Assembly: GCA_020852255.1 (NCBI GenBank)
Contig: JADZBD010000015.1
Coordinates: forward strand, 62,001-126,000
From: Bacteroidia bacterium
GTDB taxonomy: Bacteria; Bacteroidota; Bacteroidia; JADZBD01
Direction of reading: 5' to 3'
DNA: 64,000 nucleotides
The notes beneath the pieces are model-generated. The model did not search any database. It saw nothing but the letters and a program-made list of their open reading frames with translations, and was not told where the DNA came from. The translations under genes and the position numbers were made by a program. Positions 37,798-44,791 of this stretch are shown here, one piece after another (within the stretch, counting starts at the first letter, position 1; the number at the start of each line of letters is the position of its first letter).

Positions 37798-38847
37798 ATG
37801 AAACTCTCCCAATTCAAATTCAACCTGCCGAAAGATCTTCTGGCAGAGTATCCCGCGAAGAACCGTGATGAATCGAAACTGATGGTGGTGCATCGCAAGA
37901 CCGGCAAGTTCGAGCACAAGAAATTCCGCGACATCATCAACTACTTCAACGACGGGGACATGATGATCGTGAACAACACGAAGGTATTTCCGGCCCGGAT
38001 GTATGGAAACAAGGAAAAGACCGGGGCGAAGATTGAAGTATTTCTTCTTCGGGAGCTGAACCGCGAAAGCAGGTTATGGGATGTGCTGGTAGATCCGGCG
38101 CGCAAGATCCGGATCGGGAACAAGCTCTATTTCGGTGAAGACGACATGCTGGTAGCGGAAGTGATAGACAACACCACCTCCCGCGGTCGGACGCTGCGTT
38201 TTCTATTTGACGGGCCGTACGAGGAGTTCAAAAAGACCATTGAATTTCTGGGACAAACCCCGCTTCCAAAATACATTAAGCGGAAGCCGGAGCCCATGGA
38301 TGCGGAGCGCTACCAGACGGTATATGCCAGAGTAGAAGGAGCAGTAGCTGCGCCCACGGCGGGGCTTCACTTCTCGAAGCAGCTTTTAAAGAAGCTCGAG
38401 ATCAAGGGCATTAGATTTCCGGAGATCACATTACATGTAGGACTGGGGACCTTCCGTCCGGTAGAAGTGGAAGATCTTACAAAGCACAAGATGGATTCCG
38501 AGGAGGCAGAAGTGACGCAAGCCACTGCCAATGTGATTAACGAAGCCATAGATTCTAAGAGGAGAGTGTGTGCTATCGGGACCACCACCATGCGTGCCAT
38601 TGAAACATCCGTATCCACCGATGGACATTCGAAGCCTTTCAAGGGCTGGACGAACAAGTTCATTTTCCCTCCTTACGAGTTCAGTATTGCCAATTGCATG
38701 GTAACCAATTTTCACACACCGGAGAGCACCCTGCTTATGCAGGTATGCGCATTCGGCGGTTACGATCTCATTATGAAAGCCTACAAAGAGGCGATCCGGG
38801 AAAAGTATCGGTTCTTCACCTACGGAGACGCGATGCTCATTCTGTAA
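37798..38847 (+). CDS. queA: tRNA preQ1(34) S-adenosylmethionine ribosyltransferase-isomerase
   Basis: 349 residues, full length. It transfers and isomerises the ribosyl of SAM onto preQ1 in tRNA to make epoxyqueuosine. Clear motifs are [68 protein letters not shown] and [17 protein letters not shown]. The stop is followed directly by the ispD ATG, so the two form an operon under the promoter upstream. Confidence 0.96.
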   Translation: MKLSQFKFNLPKDLLAEYPAKNRDESKLMVVHRKTGKFEHKKFRDIINYFNDGDMMIVNNTKVFPARMYGNKEKTGAKIEVFLLRELNRESRLWDVLVDPARKIRIGNKLYFGEDDMLVAEVIDNTTSRGRTLRFLFDGPYEEFKKTIEFLGQTPLPKYIKRKPEPMDAERYQTVYARVEGAVAAPTAGLHFSKQLLKKLEIKGIRFPEITLHVGLGTFRPVEVEDLTKHKMDSEEAEVTQATANVINEAIDSKRRVCAIGTTTMRAIETSVSTDGHSKPFKGWTNKFIFPPYEFSIANCMVTNFHTPESTLLMQVCAFGGYDLIMKAYKEAIREKYRFFTYGDAMLIL

Positions 38848-39534
38848 ATGAAGTATTACGCCATCATCGTTGCAGGAGGTTTGGGCAACAGGATGAACAA
38901 TCCGGTTCCGAAACAATTTCTCAAGCTGAATGGCCGTCCGGTGATCATGCACACGATCACGCGTTTCCATGAATGTGAATTAAAGCCGGAGATCATCGTT
39001 GTGCTTCACAAGGATCATCACGTTGTCTGGAAGCAACTATGCGAGGAATTTCATTTTGAAATTCCGCATCGTCTTACTTCCGGTGGCGACACCCGGTTTC
39101 TGTCGGTGCGCAGCGGGCTCCGGCAAACGGAGGGTGAAGGGATTGTAGCGATACATGACGCCGCTCGGCCGCTGGTTCATTCCAAGACTATACTTCACGC
39201 GTATAAAGCAGCGGAGATGTACGGGAACGCCGTACCGGCCATACCGCTGAGTGATTCCATCCGGAAGGTAGATCCGAGTGCCAGTGTGGCGGTAGACCGT
39301 ACGAAGTACTGCGTAGTACAAACGCCGCAGGTTTTCCATTCTGAACTTCTGCGCAGAGCCTACGCAAGAGAATTCAAAATTACTTTCACAGACGATGCCA
39401 GTGTAGTAGAATCACTGGGTGAAACCATCCACCTTATAGACGGAACCCCTGACAACATCAAGATCACAACACCAATGGATTTGGCGGCAGCAGAAGCCTT
39501 ATTAGCTTATCAGCCATTTGAGCGGGGGAAGTAG
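38848..39534 (+). CDS. ispD: 2-C-methyl-D-erythritol 4-phosphate cytidylyltransferase
   Basis: 228 residues. It makes CDP-ME in the non-mevalonate isoprenoid pathway. The nucleotide-binding start AIIVAGGLGNRMNNPVPKQF, the HDAARPLV motif and TDDASVVESLG are typical. The conserved glycine-rich loop is GGLGNRM. No ispE or ispF is adjacent. The gene marks the left boundary of the accessory island, which begins 66 bases after its stop. Confidence 0.95.
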   Translation: MKYYAIIVAGGLGNRMNNPVPKQFLKLNGRPVIMHTITRFHECELKPEIIVVLHKDHHVVWKQLCEEFHFEIPHRLTSGGDTRFLSVRSGLRQTEGEGIVAIHDAARPLVHSKTILHAYKAAEMYGNAVPAIPLSDSIRKVDPSASVAVDRTKYCVVQTPQVFHSELLRRAYAREFKITFTDDASVVESLGETIHLIDGTPDNIKITTPMDLAAAEALLAYQPFERGK

Positions 39535-39566
39535 GTACGCAGAACAATGGCAGGGTCCGGCAGAAG

Positions 39567-39596
39567 TTTTGATTTTCCGAAAATTTTGTATATTCA
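39567..39596 (+). promoter_or_regulatory. possible promoter of the RHS-metzincin ORF
   Basis: TTTTG (39567-39571) and TATATTCA (39589-39596) are spaced by 17 bases and end three bases before the ATG. The -7 box fits TAnnTTTG poorly at its end. If used, the message would be leaderless. Confidence 0.35.
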
Positions 39597-39599
39597 GTA

Positions 39600-40592
39600 A
39601 TGAATTCGTCTTTCCGGCATACTGCCGGCACAACAATATTAAAGGAGCAGACTGCCTCCGTCGGCCGCGGAAGCTATTATGCGTTTGGAAGCCTGATGCC
39701 AGGACGTTCATACAACTCAAACACAGCGAGATATCTGTTTAACGGAAAAGAAAGTGATGGAGAAGTATATGGCTCCGATGGAACGAGCTACGATTATGGG
39801 TTCAGGATTTATAACCCCAGGCTGGGAAGGTTTTTGAGTGTGGACCCGCTGACTAAAAAATACCCACATTTAACCCCATACCAATTTGCGAGCAATAGAC
39901 CCATTGATGGCGTAGACCTTGATGGCTTAGAATGGAGTAAATCCACGAATTTAGCCACTGGGGAAACGACCTATACAATTAAACTGAAGGTCGTTAATAG
40001 TTCCTCTTTAACTAAGGAGCAGATTGCCGAACATGTTTCTAACATCCACGCATATCTCAAGTATGACGTTGAACATGCAGGGGCTAATTCAACAGTTAAT
40101 ATCGAATATGAAATTATAGATGTTCAAGATGTTGATTGGGAAAATGATTTTATTATGGAATTTAGGGATAGAGTTCTTGACGATGGCGAAGAGCATGATG
40201 GCTGGACACAGAAGTTTGGTGACACACAATCAAATTGGATGCAAATTTCTGTTGGTGGAGATAGAGATGCTGAGTTTATAGCAAATACTGGCGCTCATGA
40301 ACTTGGGCATACCGCAGGATTGCCGCATGAAACGGGAGGGCATGACCGAAAAATTGATTTATGGAAGAGTCAGCGCCTCATCAGGCAAAAAATGCTTGAC
40401 CAGTATAGGGAGCATGGGAAAAAGAACTTGATGATTTCAGCAGGTGGAGAGAATGGTTTATTCAAGGAGCAGGTCAAAGAATTCAATAAGTTTATACCAT
40501 GGTTTAAAAAAGGAGCTTCATATAAGCCTGATAAAGGTGAAAAGGAAGCTAATTCAACAAGGTCACAAAATGATTCGAGGAATGATAAATAA
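39600..40592 (+). CDS. orphan RHS-core tip with metzincin protease domain (putative toxin)
   Basis: 330 residues with no signal peptide. Residues 26-110 are the conserved RHS core: YYAFGSLMPGR, RYLFNGKESDGEVYG, the hyperconserved DYGFRIYNPRLGRFLSVDPL, and YQFASNRPIDGVDLDGLEW. After the DPDG-type junction the variable tip (about 111-330) has HELGHTAGLPH at 233-243, a complete HExxHxxGxxH zinc site, and a candidate Met-turn (NLM, Met278). This is the pattern of metzincin proteases. The large RHS shell is missing, so this is likely a displaced tip stored for recombination, or a stand-alone remnant. The tip is A+T-rich against its neighbours, and the lipoprotein after it overlaps. Confidence 0.8.
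   Translation: MNSSFRHTAGTTILKEQTASVGRGSYYAFGSLMPGRSYNSNTARYLFNGKESDGEVYGSDGTSYDYGFRIYNPRLGRFLSVDPLTKKYPHLTPYQFASNRPIDGVDLDGLEWSKSTNLATGETTYTIKLKVVNSSSLTKEQIAEHVSNIHAYLKYDVEHAGANSTVNIEYEIIDVQDVDWENDFIMEFRDRVLDDGEEHDGWTQKFGDTQSNWMQISVGGDRDAEFIANTGAHELGHTAGLPHETGGHDRKIDLWKSQRLIRQKMLDQYREHGKKNLMISAGGENGLFKEQVKEFNKFIPWFKKGASYKPDKGEKEANSTRSQNDSRNDK
39614..39628. repeat. short inverted repeat at the left end of the island
   Basis: CCGGCA and TGCCGG flank a 3-base loop, inside the first codons of the RHS fragment. Its place near the truncation point is the only reason to list it. Confidence 0.4.
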
Positions 40593-41073
40593 TTTTGGGT
40601 ATATATTTTTAGTTTTATTTTTATCCTCTTGTTTCACACGTATTAAGAAAAGTAATTCTGACCAATCGAAACCTGACTCATACATTTGTATCGTTGATAC
40701 GTTTTTGTCAGGAAAGCTGTACGATACGGGACGGAATCAAATAATTCTAAGGGGCAGGAAGGATTCTAAGATTCAACCACAAAATGATTCGCTGTATGTT
40801 GCCTTTGAAGTTGATTTTTATAATTCTGAAGTTTCAATTTCATGTGGAAATAAATTGTTATATGAAGGTAAAGTGACTACTCATGGAAACTTAGGACTTG
40901 CAAAAGGGATTTATATAAAAAAGGAGGTTGCGTGCAATTTGTCTTTCGTGATTAATGGGTTTGCGTTTACTTGCTCTAACGACATTTCAAAGTATAATGT
41001 ACTCCGCATTAGACTGTTAAACGGGGAAGCTATCGTGATTTATTCCGACAATAAAAAACCTCGGTATAAGTGA
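40570..41073 (+). CDS. lipoprotein, candidate immunity protein to the RHS-metzincin tip
   Basis: 167 residues from ATG 40570, preferred over ATG 40582 because it supplies a positive residue before the hydrophobic core. A lipobox LSSC places lipid-modified Cys21 at the membrane. The mature domain is beta-rich (CIVDTFLSGKLYDTG, VAFEVDFYNSEVSISCGNKLLYEG). No family is recognised. The gene overlaps the 3' end of the toxin-like ORF by 23 bases, has the same A+T-rich composition, and ends in its own terminator. Position immediately after an RHS tip, and an envelope location opposite a secreted protease, are what one expects of an immunity protein. The role is inferred from context only. Confidence 0.65.
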   Translation: MIRGMINNFGYIFLVLFLSSCFTRIKKSNSDQSKPDSYICIVDTFLSGKLYDTGRNQIILRGRKDSKIQPQNDSLYVAFEVDFYNSEVSISCGNKLLYEGKVTTHGNLGLAKGIYIKKEVACNLSFVINGFAFTCSNDISKYNVLRIRLLNGEAIVIYSDNKKPRYK

Positions 41074-41092
41074 AAAGCCCCTCCCAAAACTC

Positions 41093-41116
41093 AAGCTACT
41101 TTTAAATCGGTAGCTT
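41093..41116 (+). terminator. Rho-independent terminator after the immunity-like gene
   Basis: Stem AAGCTAC/GTAGCTT with a 10-base loop, followed by a run of T residues to 41121. It closes the RHS-tip/lipoprotein pair. Confidence 0.85.
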
Positions 41117-41172
41117 TTTTTATGCTTGGAATAGGAGCGAACCTTTTCCCCGCCTATTTATTATAAAAGGCC

Positions 41173-41523
41173 ATGAAAAGCATTATCACTCCTGAAGGAT
41201 ACATCCGCTTAAAGGATACGGAAGGAAAAAGCGCATTAATCGGACAAATCCGAAATGGTATCACCTTCAACCTGTTTAAAAGCGTTCCACGCAAGGTAAG
41301 AGTTGTGGAGTTTAAGCTGGGAAAGAATACCGACCCGCCTGGCGGACGGGCAGGCACGTTTTACTTTCATAATTACAATCCTGTGTTCCATCACATAGGT
41401 TCCAGGGAAGAGCACCCTTTGCTTACAAAAATATACATGCTGTATTTTCTGGAGGAAAGCACGTACACCCCAGAGTCGTTTGTAAACTACGTTTGCAAAA
41501 ACTACTTTGTGGAAAAGCTGTGA
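41173..41523 (+). CDS. small protein of unknown function beside recombinases (116 aa)
   Basis: ATG start at 41173. No signal peptide. The sequence (ITPEGYIRLKDTEGKSAL, FYFHNYNPVFHHIG, LTKIYMLYFLEESTYTPE) is not recognised. It could be a DNA-binding or recombination accessory protein by position, but nothing in it shows this. Residues 53-61 (DPPGGRAG) are encoded by a nested GC-rich palindrome that sits in frame, suggesting a small repeat inserted without breaking the reading frame. Confidence 0.55.
   Translation: MKSIITPEGYIRLKDTEGKSALIGQIRNGITFNLFKSVPRKVRVVEFKLGKNTDPPGGRAGTFYFHNYNPVFHHIGSREEHPLLTKIYMLYFLEESTYTPESFVNYVCKNYFVEKL
41337..41357. repeat. GC-rich nested inverted repeat inside the 41173 ORF
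   Basis: The string holds CCGCC/GGCGG and GCCTG/CAGGC inverted arms in a stretch much richer in G+C than its surroundings. It looks like a dispersed mini-repeat that entered in frame. Other copies were not found in this window. Confidence 0.5.
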
Positions 41524-41823
41524 TTCCAGGTGCCAGGTACTTCGGTGCTGCAATAAGCCCCTTATTTAATCCCTCTCTTTAAGCTCGCACTTTTAGTACG
41601 CTAAGTAAGTCCTCAATGCAGGGACCCCGCCCAGCACTGCGCCCACAGTGCGTTTGCATTTTAATTCTAACAGAGGAAAGAAACATTCCTCACCAAGAGC
41701 AATTCTGCTTACGGTTCGCAACGGCTCCCCAGCCCCAGGATTTTTCCAACCACTGGTTTCCTTCAAATTTCCCAGGGAAGGGAGCTTTCCTTTTTGTTTC
41801 TATTTATAGAAAACACTATCAAC
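41524..41823. other. 300-base non-coding stretch with inverted repeats
   Basis: It lies between two small ORFs of the island. A hairpin GCACTG/CAGTGC with a 6-base loop is at 41634-41651, and a pyrimidine-rich stretch follows. No gene, tRNA or terminator with a T-run was recognised. A recombination site for the neighbouring integrases could lie here, but no repeat pair was identified. Confidence 0.45.
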
Positions 41824-42078
41824 ATGTCAATGAACGTAAACGAGAACAACCGTATCGAATGCAATTACCCCATGCTCTTTGTCCCAGAAACAAAGAAATA
41901 TTATCTCGACTGGTCCTCTTTCTGCACCATTTCAGGCCAGGCCAGCACCTGCCTGTACCGAATCTTAAAGCTGCTTCCTGATGTTACGGCTCACCAGTAC
42001 CGATACAAAAACCGTGTGTACTGGGAAGTATCATTTGTGCTGGGATTCTGGAAACGGGTGGCAGAGCGTCCCCGCTAA
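41824..42078 (+). CDS. small protein of unknown function upstream of an integrase (84 aa)
   Basis: Starts at ATG 41824 (MSMNVNENNRIECNYPMLFVPE). It is rich in Tyr, Trp and Cys (YYLDWSSFCTISGQ, YRYKNRVYWEVSFVLGFW). No family recognised. It ends 30 bases before the tyrosine recombinase on the same strand and may be its accessory or regulatory partner. This is inference from position. Confidence 0.5.
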   Translation: MSMNVNENNRIECNYPMLFVPETKKYYLDWSSFCTISGQASTCLYRILKLLPDVTAHQYRYKNRVYWEVSFVLGFWKRVAERPR

Positions 42079-42108
42079 GAACTATCCAGCTTTTCCTTTA
42101 TCATCTCA

Positions 42109-43002
42109 ATGACCTCTTTTCCTTCTCGGTGCAGGGAGCGTGAGCTGGTAAAAGAAAGCAAACCAGCCGAGTATGTGTATATGCACGTAAGCTATGTAAA
42201 GGAAATGCTTGTGTTCGTTGAAGAGAGCACTGTAACGGATGTATGCAAAGTTGACCAGACATTGATGGACACCTATTTGAATTATCTGCAAACGCAAAGA
42301 AGAAAGCAACGGGGCGAAGGATTGCTTGATGAACAAACCATTGCCCGTCACAAGGGAGCCATCCGACAGTTTTTTAAATATCTGGTCCTGGAAGGATATA
42401 AGGTTTTTCCGATTCGGATTTATCACAAAAGAAAAAAGGCAATAGGACTGCCAACTGTGCTCACCCATGAAGAAATCCGACAACTTTACTCGGTGTGTGA
42501 TGATTCCGCCATTGGACACCGTGACCGCTGTTCACTGGCCATTTTTTATGGATGCGGAATGCGAAAAAGCGAAGGACTGCGTTTGCTGGTTTCTGATATT
42601 GATTTTTCAAGGAGCAGAATCCACGTGCGCAAAGCAAAAAATAACCGAGAGAGGTACGTGATGATGTCACCCACCGTACAAGTCCATGTAGAAGAATACG
42701 TGTACAATTACCGTGACCTATACCTGCCAGAGGGTTCCACTTACGATGAACTTTTTATTTCTGAGCGTGGGCTACCTGTAAAGCCTGAGACAGCAGCCAA
42801 GCGCATGGAAGCTCTTTGGCAACGGGTGAAGGACCGATACGGAAGTGATAAGCGAGTGGGCATTCACACTCTTAGGCATACTTTGGGCACACAGTTATAT
42901 ATGGTAGGCATGAGCATTGAAATGATTGCACTCATGCTGGGTCACGTCACTCTGGAAGCCACACAGCGATACATTCATATAGCCAATCACTTAAAAAAAT
43001 AA
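42109..43002 (+). CDS. tyrosine recombinase (integrase, Xer-like)
   Basis: 297 residues. The N-terminal core-binding domain (about 20-110) precedes a complete catalytic domain with Arg152 (GCGMRKSEG), a lysine near 175, His253/Arg256 (IHTLRHT), His279 (LMLGHV) and Tyr288 (TQRYIH). It would cut and rejoin DNA at specific sites. It is one of two integrase genes in tandem. The next starts two bases after its stop. Its presence next to an RHS tip and to composition-shifted genes marks a mobile region. Confidence 0.93.
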   Translation: MTSFPSRCRERELVKESKPAEYVYMHVSYVKEMLVFVEESTVTDVCKVDQTLMDTYLNYLQTQRRKQRGEGLLDEQTIARHKGAIRQFFKYLVLEGYKVFPIRIYHKRKKAIGLPTVLTHEEIRQLYSVCDDSAIGHRDRCSLAIFYGCGMRKSEGLRLLVSDIDFSRSRIHVRKAKNNRERYVMMSPTVQVHVEEYVYNYRDLYLPEGSTYDELFISERGLPVKPETAAKRMEALWQRVKDRYGSDKRVGIHTLRHTLGTQLYMVGMSIEMIALMLGHVTLEATQRYIHIANHLKK

Positions 43003-43004
43003 TT

Positions 43005-43268
43005 ATGGAAAAGTTCGAGCAGTACTTAATTGATAATAATATGAAATGGGATGTAGCCAAAGTGTACGCACGCCTGGCGAGACATTATCTTAACTGGGTG
43101 AGAGAGAATAATCTTCGTGTGAAAAGTGTTAAGCGCACACCTTTTACCGATTGGATTCAACAGTGCCGTGAGAATGGAAATGGAGACCGAACGATTTGTG
43201 CTAAGGAACTGGCCATCAAAAAATATTATTACTTCCTGGGTTGTAAGAATAATCCCGCTCAGAGTTAG
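43005..43268 (+). CDS. second tyrosine recombinase, N-terminal part (ends at an in-frame TAG)
   Basis: 87 residues, matching only the core-binding domain of a tyrosine recombinase (KFEQYLIDNNMKWD, YARLARHYLNWVRENN, AIKKYYYFLG). The reading frame ends at TAG 43266-43268 and continues in the same frame into the catalytic part with no other stop (43269-43880). The stop falls in the inter-domain linker. This is either a nonsense mutation, and so a pseudogene, or two separate polypeptides. Suppression of the amber codon is possible but unsupported. Confidence 0.7.
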   Translation: MEKFEQYLIDNNMKWDVAKVYARLARHYLNWVRENNLRVKSVKRTPFTDWIQQCRENGNGDRTICAKELAIKKYYYFLGCKNNPAQS

Positions 43269-43325
43269 ATAAAGAAAAAAAAGCAGCACACGCTTCCCAC
43301 AAAAGCACTCACCAGGCATGAGCTT

Positions 43326-43880
43326 TTGAAAATATACCAGTCGATAAAGCCTCGCACTCCAGTGGAGCACCGCAACCGCTGTATGCTTGGCTTTGTGGTA
43401 TTCCAGGGATTCATGCGCTCGGAACTCACCGAACTTCGAGAAAGCGATATTGATTACGAACGCTCAGAAGTGTTTATTCAAGGACAGAGCAGGACCAACT
43501 CACGAAGACTCAAACTTGAGTTTATTCAGATGCAACACCTGTATGATTACCAACACAAGTACCGAGCTGATTTTCTGGGAAGAGGCATGAGCACAAATAC
43601 GGACCGATTCTTTTTGTCCAGGGGAAAAGGCGAAGATCTGAACAATTCCGTTACCAGGTTGCTTAGAAAGCTGAGGTGGGAATTTCCCCAGGTGCAGGAC
43701 CTGCGTCACCTGCGTGGAAGCGTTATTACTAAGTGGCAGGACGAAGAAGGTTTGATGGAAGCCATGGTGAAGGCAGGGCACCGCTATGTATCCAGCACCG
43801 AGCGGTACCGCACCACCCGTTACGAGGAGCTTCAGGACCAGTTGAAGAGTTTGCATCCGCTGGAGAAGATGCAGTTTTAA
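43326..43880 (+). CDS. second tyrosine recombinase, C-terminal catalytic part
   Basis: 184 residues in the same frame as the preceding fragment. In-frame sequence before the listed TTG (LTRHELLKIYQS) already belongs to the catalytic domain, so no good independent start exists. Arg (GFMRSELTEL), the Arg of QDLRHLRG, the GH of VKAGHRYVS and the Tyr of TERYRTT are present. The usual first His of HxxR is Gln (Q-D-L-R). It would be inactive without its N-terminal part unless both are made. Confidence 0.7.
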   Translation: MKIYQSIKPRTPVEHRNRCMLGFVVFQGFMRSELTELRESDIDYERSEVFIQGQSRTNSRRLKLEFIQMQHLYDYQHKYRADFLGRGMSTNTDRFFLSRGKGEDLNNSVTRLLRKLRWEFPQVQDLRHLRGSVITKWQDEEGLMEAMVKAGHRYVSSTERYRTTRYEELQDQLKSLHPLEKMQF

Positions 43881-43897
43881 AACAGGTGTTTTTTTCG

Positions 43898-43905
43898 TAT
43901 CTTTG
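43898..43905 (+). promoter_or_regulatory. -7 box before the GNAT-like gene
   Basis: TATCTTTG is an exact TAnnTTTG match, 10 bases before the ATG at 43916. The -33 region has no TTG at a normal distance. It suggests the GNAT-like/small-ORF pair is transcribed independently of the recombinases. Confidence 0.5.
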
Positions 43906-43915
43906 TCAATGAAGT

Positions 43916-44428
43916 ATGCCACAAAAGCGAGCCGTTAATATTGAGATTGATAAGCTGACCAACTCCATTGTGAATGCCGTCTCTGGGGAAATTTTCGAGA
44001 CAGTTTTTAGTAAAGTATCAAGGAAGGAGATTAGAAATAGGGACTGGATTTTTAACTGGCATCATGAGTTGAAGGATAAAAGTAATCGGGTGTATAAAAT
44101 GACTACTGTCGAGAACGAAAATATTATTCACGGATTAATTTCCCTGAGTGTTCACCGTAACTTCGTTTTTGTAAACCTTGTGGAGAACGCCAACTTCAAT
44201 AAGGGGAAAGAGAAATTATATGAGGGTGTAGGTGGGAATCTGTTTGCGTTTGCATGTAAAATGTCTGCGGACTTGGGTTATGGCGGTTGCATCAGCTTTG
44301 TATCAAAGACTTCTCTGATGAAGTATTACAACCAGGCTCTGGGAGCAGTAAGGATAGCAGGTCAGCGCATGGTAATTTTAGAATCAGAAGCCGAAGAGTT
44401 AATTAACCGATATTTTAAAACCAAGTGA
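43916..44428 (+). CDS. GNAT-like acetyltransferase fold protein
   Basis: 170 residues. The pattern YEGVGGNLFAFACKMSADLGYGG, followed by YYNQALGA and RMVILESEAEEL, matches the acyl-CoA-binding part of GNAT proteins (motif GVGGNL for the Q/R-x-x-G-x-G/A loop). The first 60 residues are less typical. Its stop is one base before a 46-codon ORF, so the two are coupled. Stand-alone GNAT-like proteins paired with a tiny basic protein can be toxin-antitoxin modules, but usually the antitoxin is upstream and is a ribbon-helix-helix protein. The role is therefore open. Confidence 0.6.
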   Translation: MPQKRAVNIEIDKLTNSIVNAVSGEIFETVFSKVSRKEIRNRDWIFNWHHELKDKSNRVYKMTTVENENIIHGLISLSVHRNFVFVNLVENANFNKGKEKLYEGVGGNLFAFACKMSADLGYGGCISFVSKTSLMKYYNQALGAVRIAGQRMVILESEAEELINRYFKTK

Positions 44429-44429
44429 C

Positions 44430-44570
44430 ATGAAAAGGAAAGAATCAAAGGAGCCAGACGTTTACGTTGTGAACAGGAAGCCTACCGAAAAGGAGTTGAA
44501 ACAGCTTGTGACATTTGTAAAGGAGCACAAGCAAAAGCGGAAGGCAAAAAAGCACCGCAGGGCAGCGTAA
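44430..44570 (+). CDS. 46-residue basic peptide coupled to the GNAT-like gene
   Basis: ATG 44430, TAA 44568-44570. The peptide starts MKRKESKEPDVYVVNRKP and ends in a lysine/arginine-rich helix (KEHKQKRKAKKHRRAA). The single base between the upstream TGA and this ATG, and the strong terminator that follows, argue that it is a real gene rather than chance. It may be a nucleic-acid-binding or partner peptide. No family known. Confidence 0.6.
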   Translation: MKRKESKEPDVYVVNRKPTEKELKQLVTFVKEHKQKRKAKKHRRAA

Positions 44571-44596
44571 ATCCTACTCAGTAATTGAATTCCATG

Positions 44597-44625
44597 AGCC
44601 TCAGAGCAATCTGGGGCTTTTTTTT
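44597..44625 (+). terminator. Rho-independent terminator of the GNAT-like pair
   Basis: A 9-bp stem AGCCTCAGA/TCTGGGGCT (one G-T pair) with a GCAA tetraloop, then eight T residues. Confidence 0.9.
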
Positions 44626-44709
44626 ATATCTTTATTCAGTGAACACCGCCAAAAATCCGATGGGTTCCCCCTCACACACAAGCCAAAATATACCATTAGG
44701 GTATTTTAC

Positions 44710-44732
44710 CTTCGGCAGTCTGCCTGCCGAAG
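44710..44732. repeat. inverted repeat at the right end of the island
   Basis: A perfect 9-bp stem CTTCGGCAG/CTGCCGAAG with a 5-base loop in the gap before the OmpA gene, without a following T-run. It marks the right side of the island as the hairpin at 39614 marks the left, but the sequences are not the same. Confidence 0.6.
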
Positions 44733-44791
44733 CGGCAGCGCTGGTCAAAAGCCGGTAAGGATTTAAGAACCCTCTGAATTAACCTTCTTCC

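Noticed and set aside
39518-39742. 74-aa ORF over the start of the RHS fragment
   Set aside because: Overlaps the RHS core in another frame and shows no RHS features.
41616-41981. 121-aa ORF in the island
   Set aside because: It overlaps the more plausible 84-aa ORF at 41824 in another frame, has low-complexity Pro/His composition and no good start context.
43266-43268. Frameshift explanation for the split integrase
   Set aside because: Both parts are in the same frame; only a TAG codon separates them.
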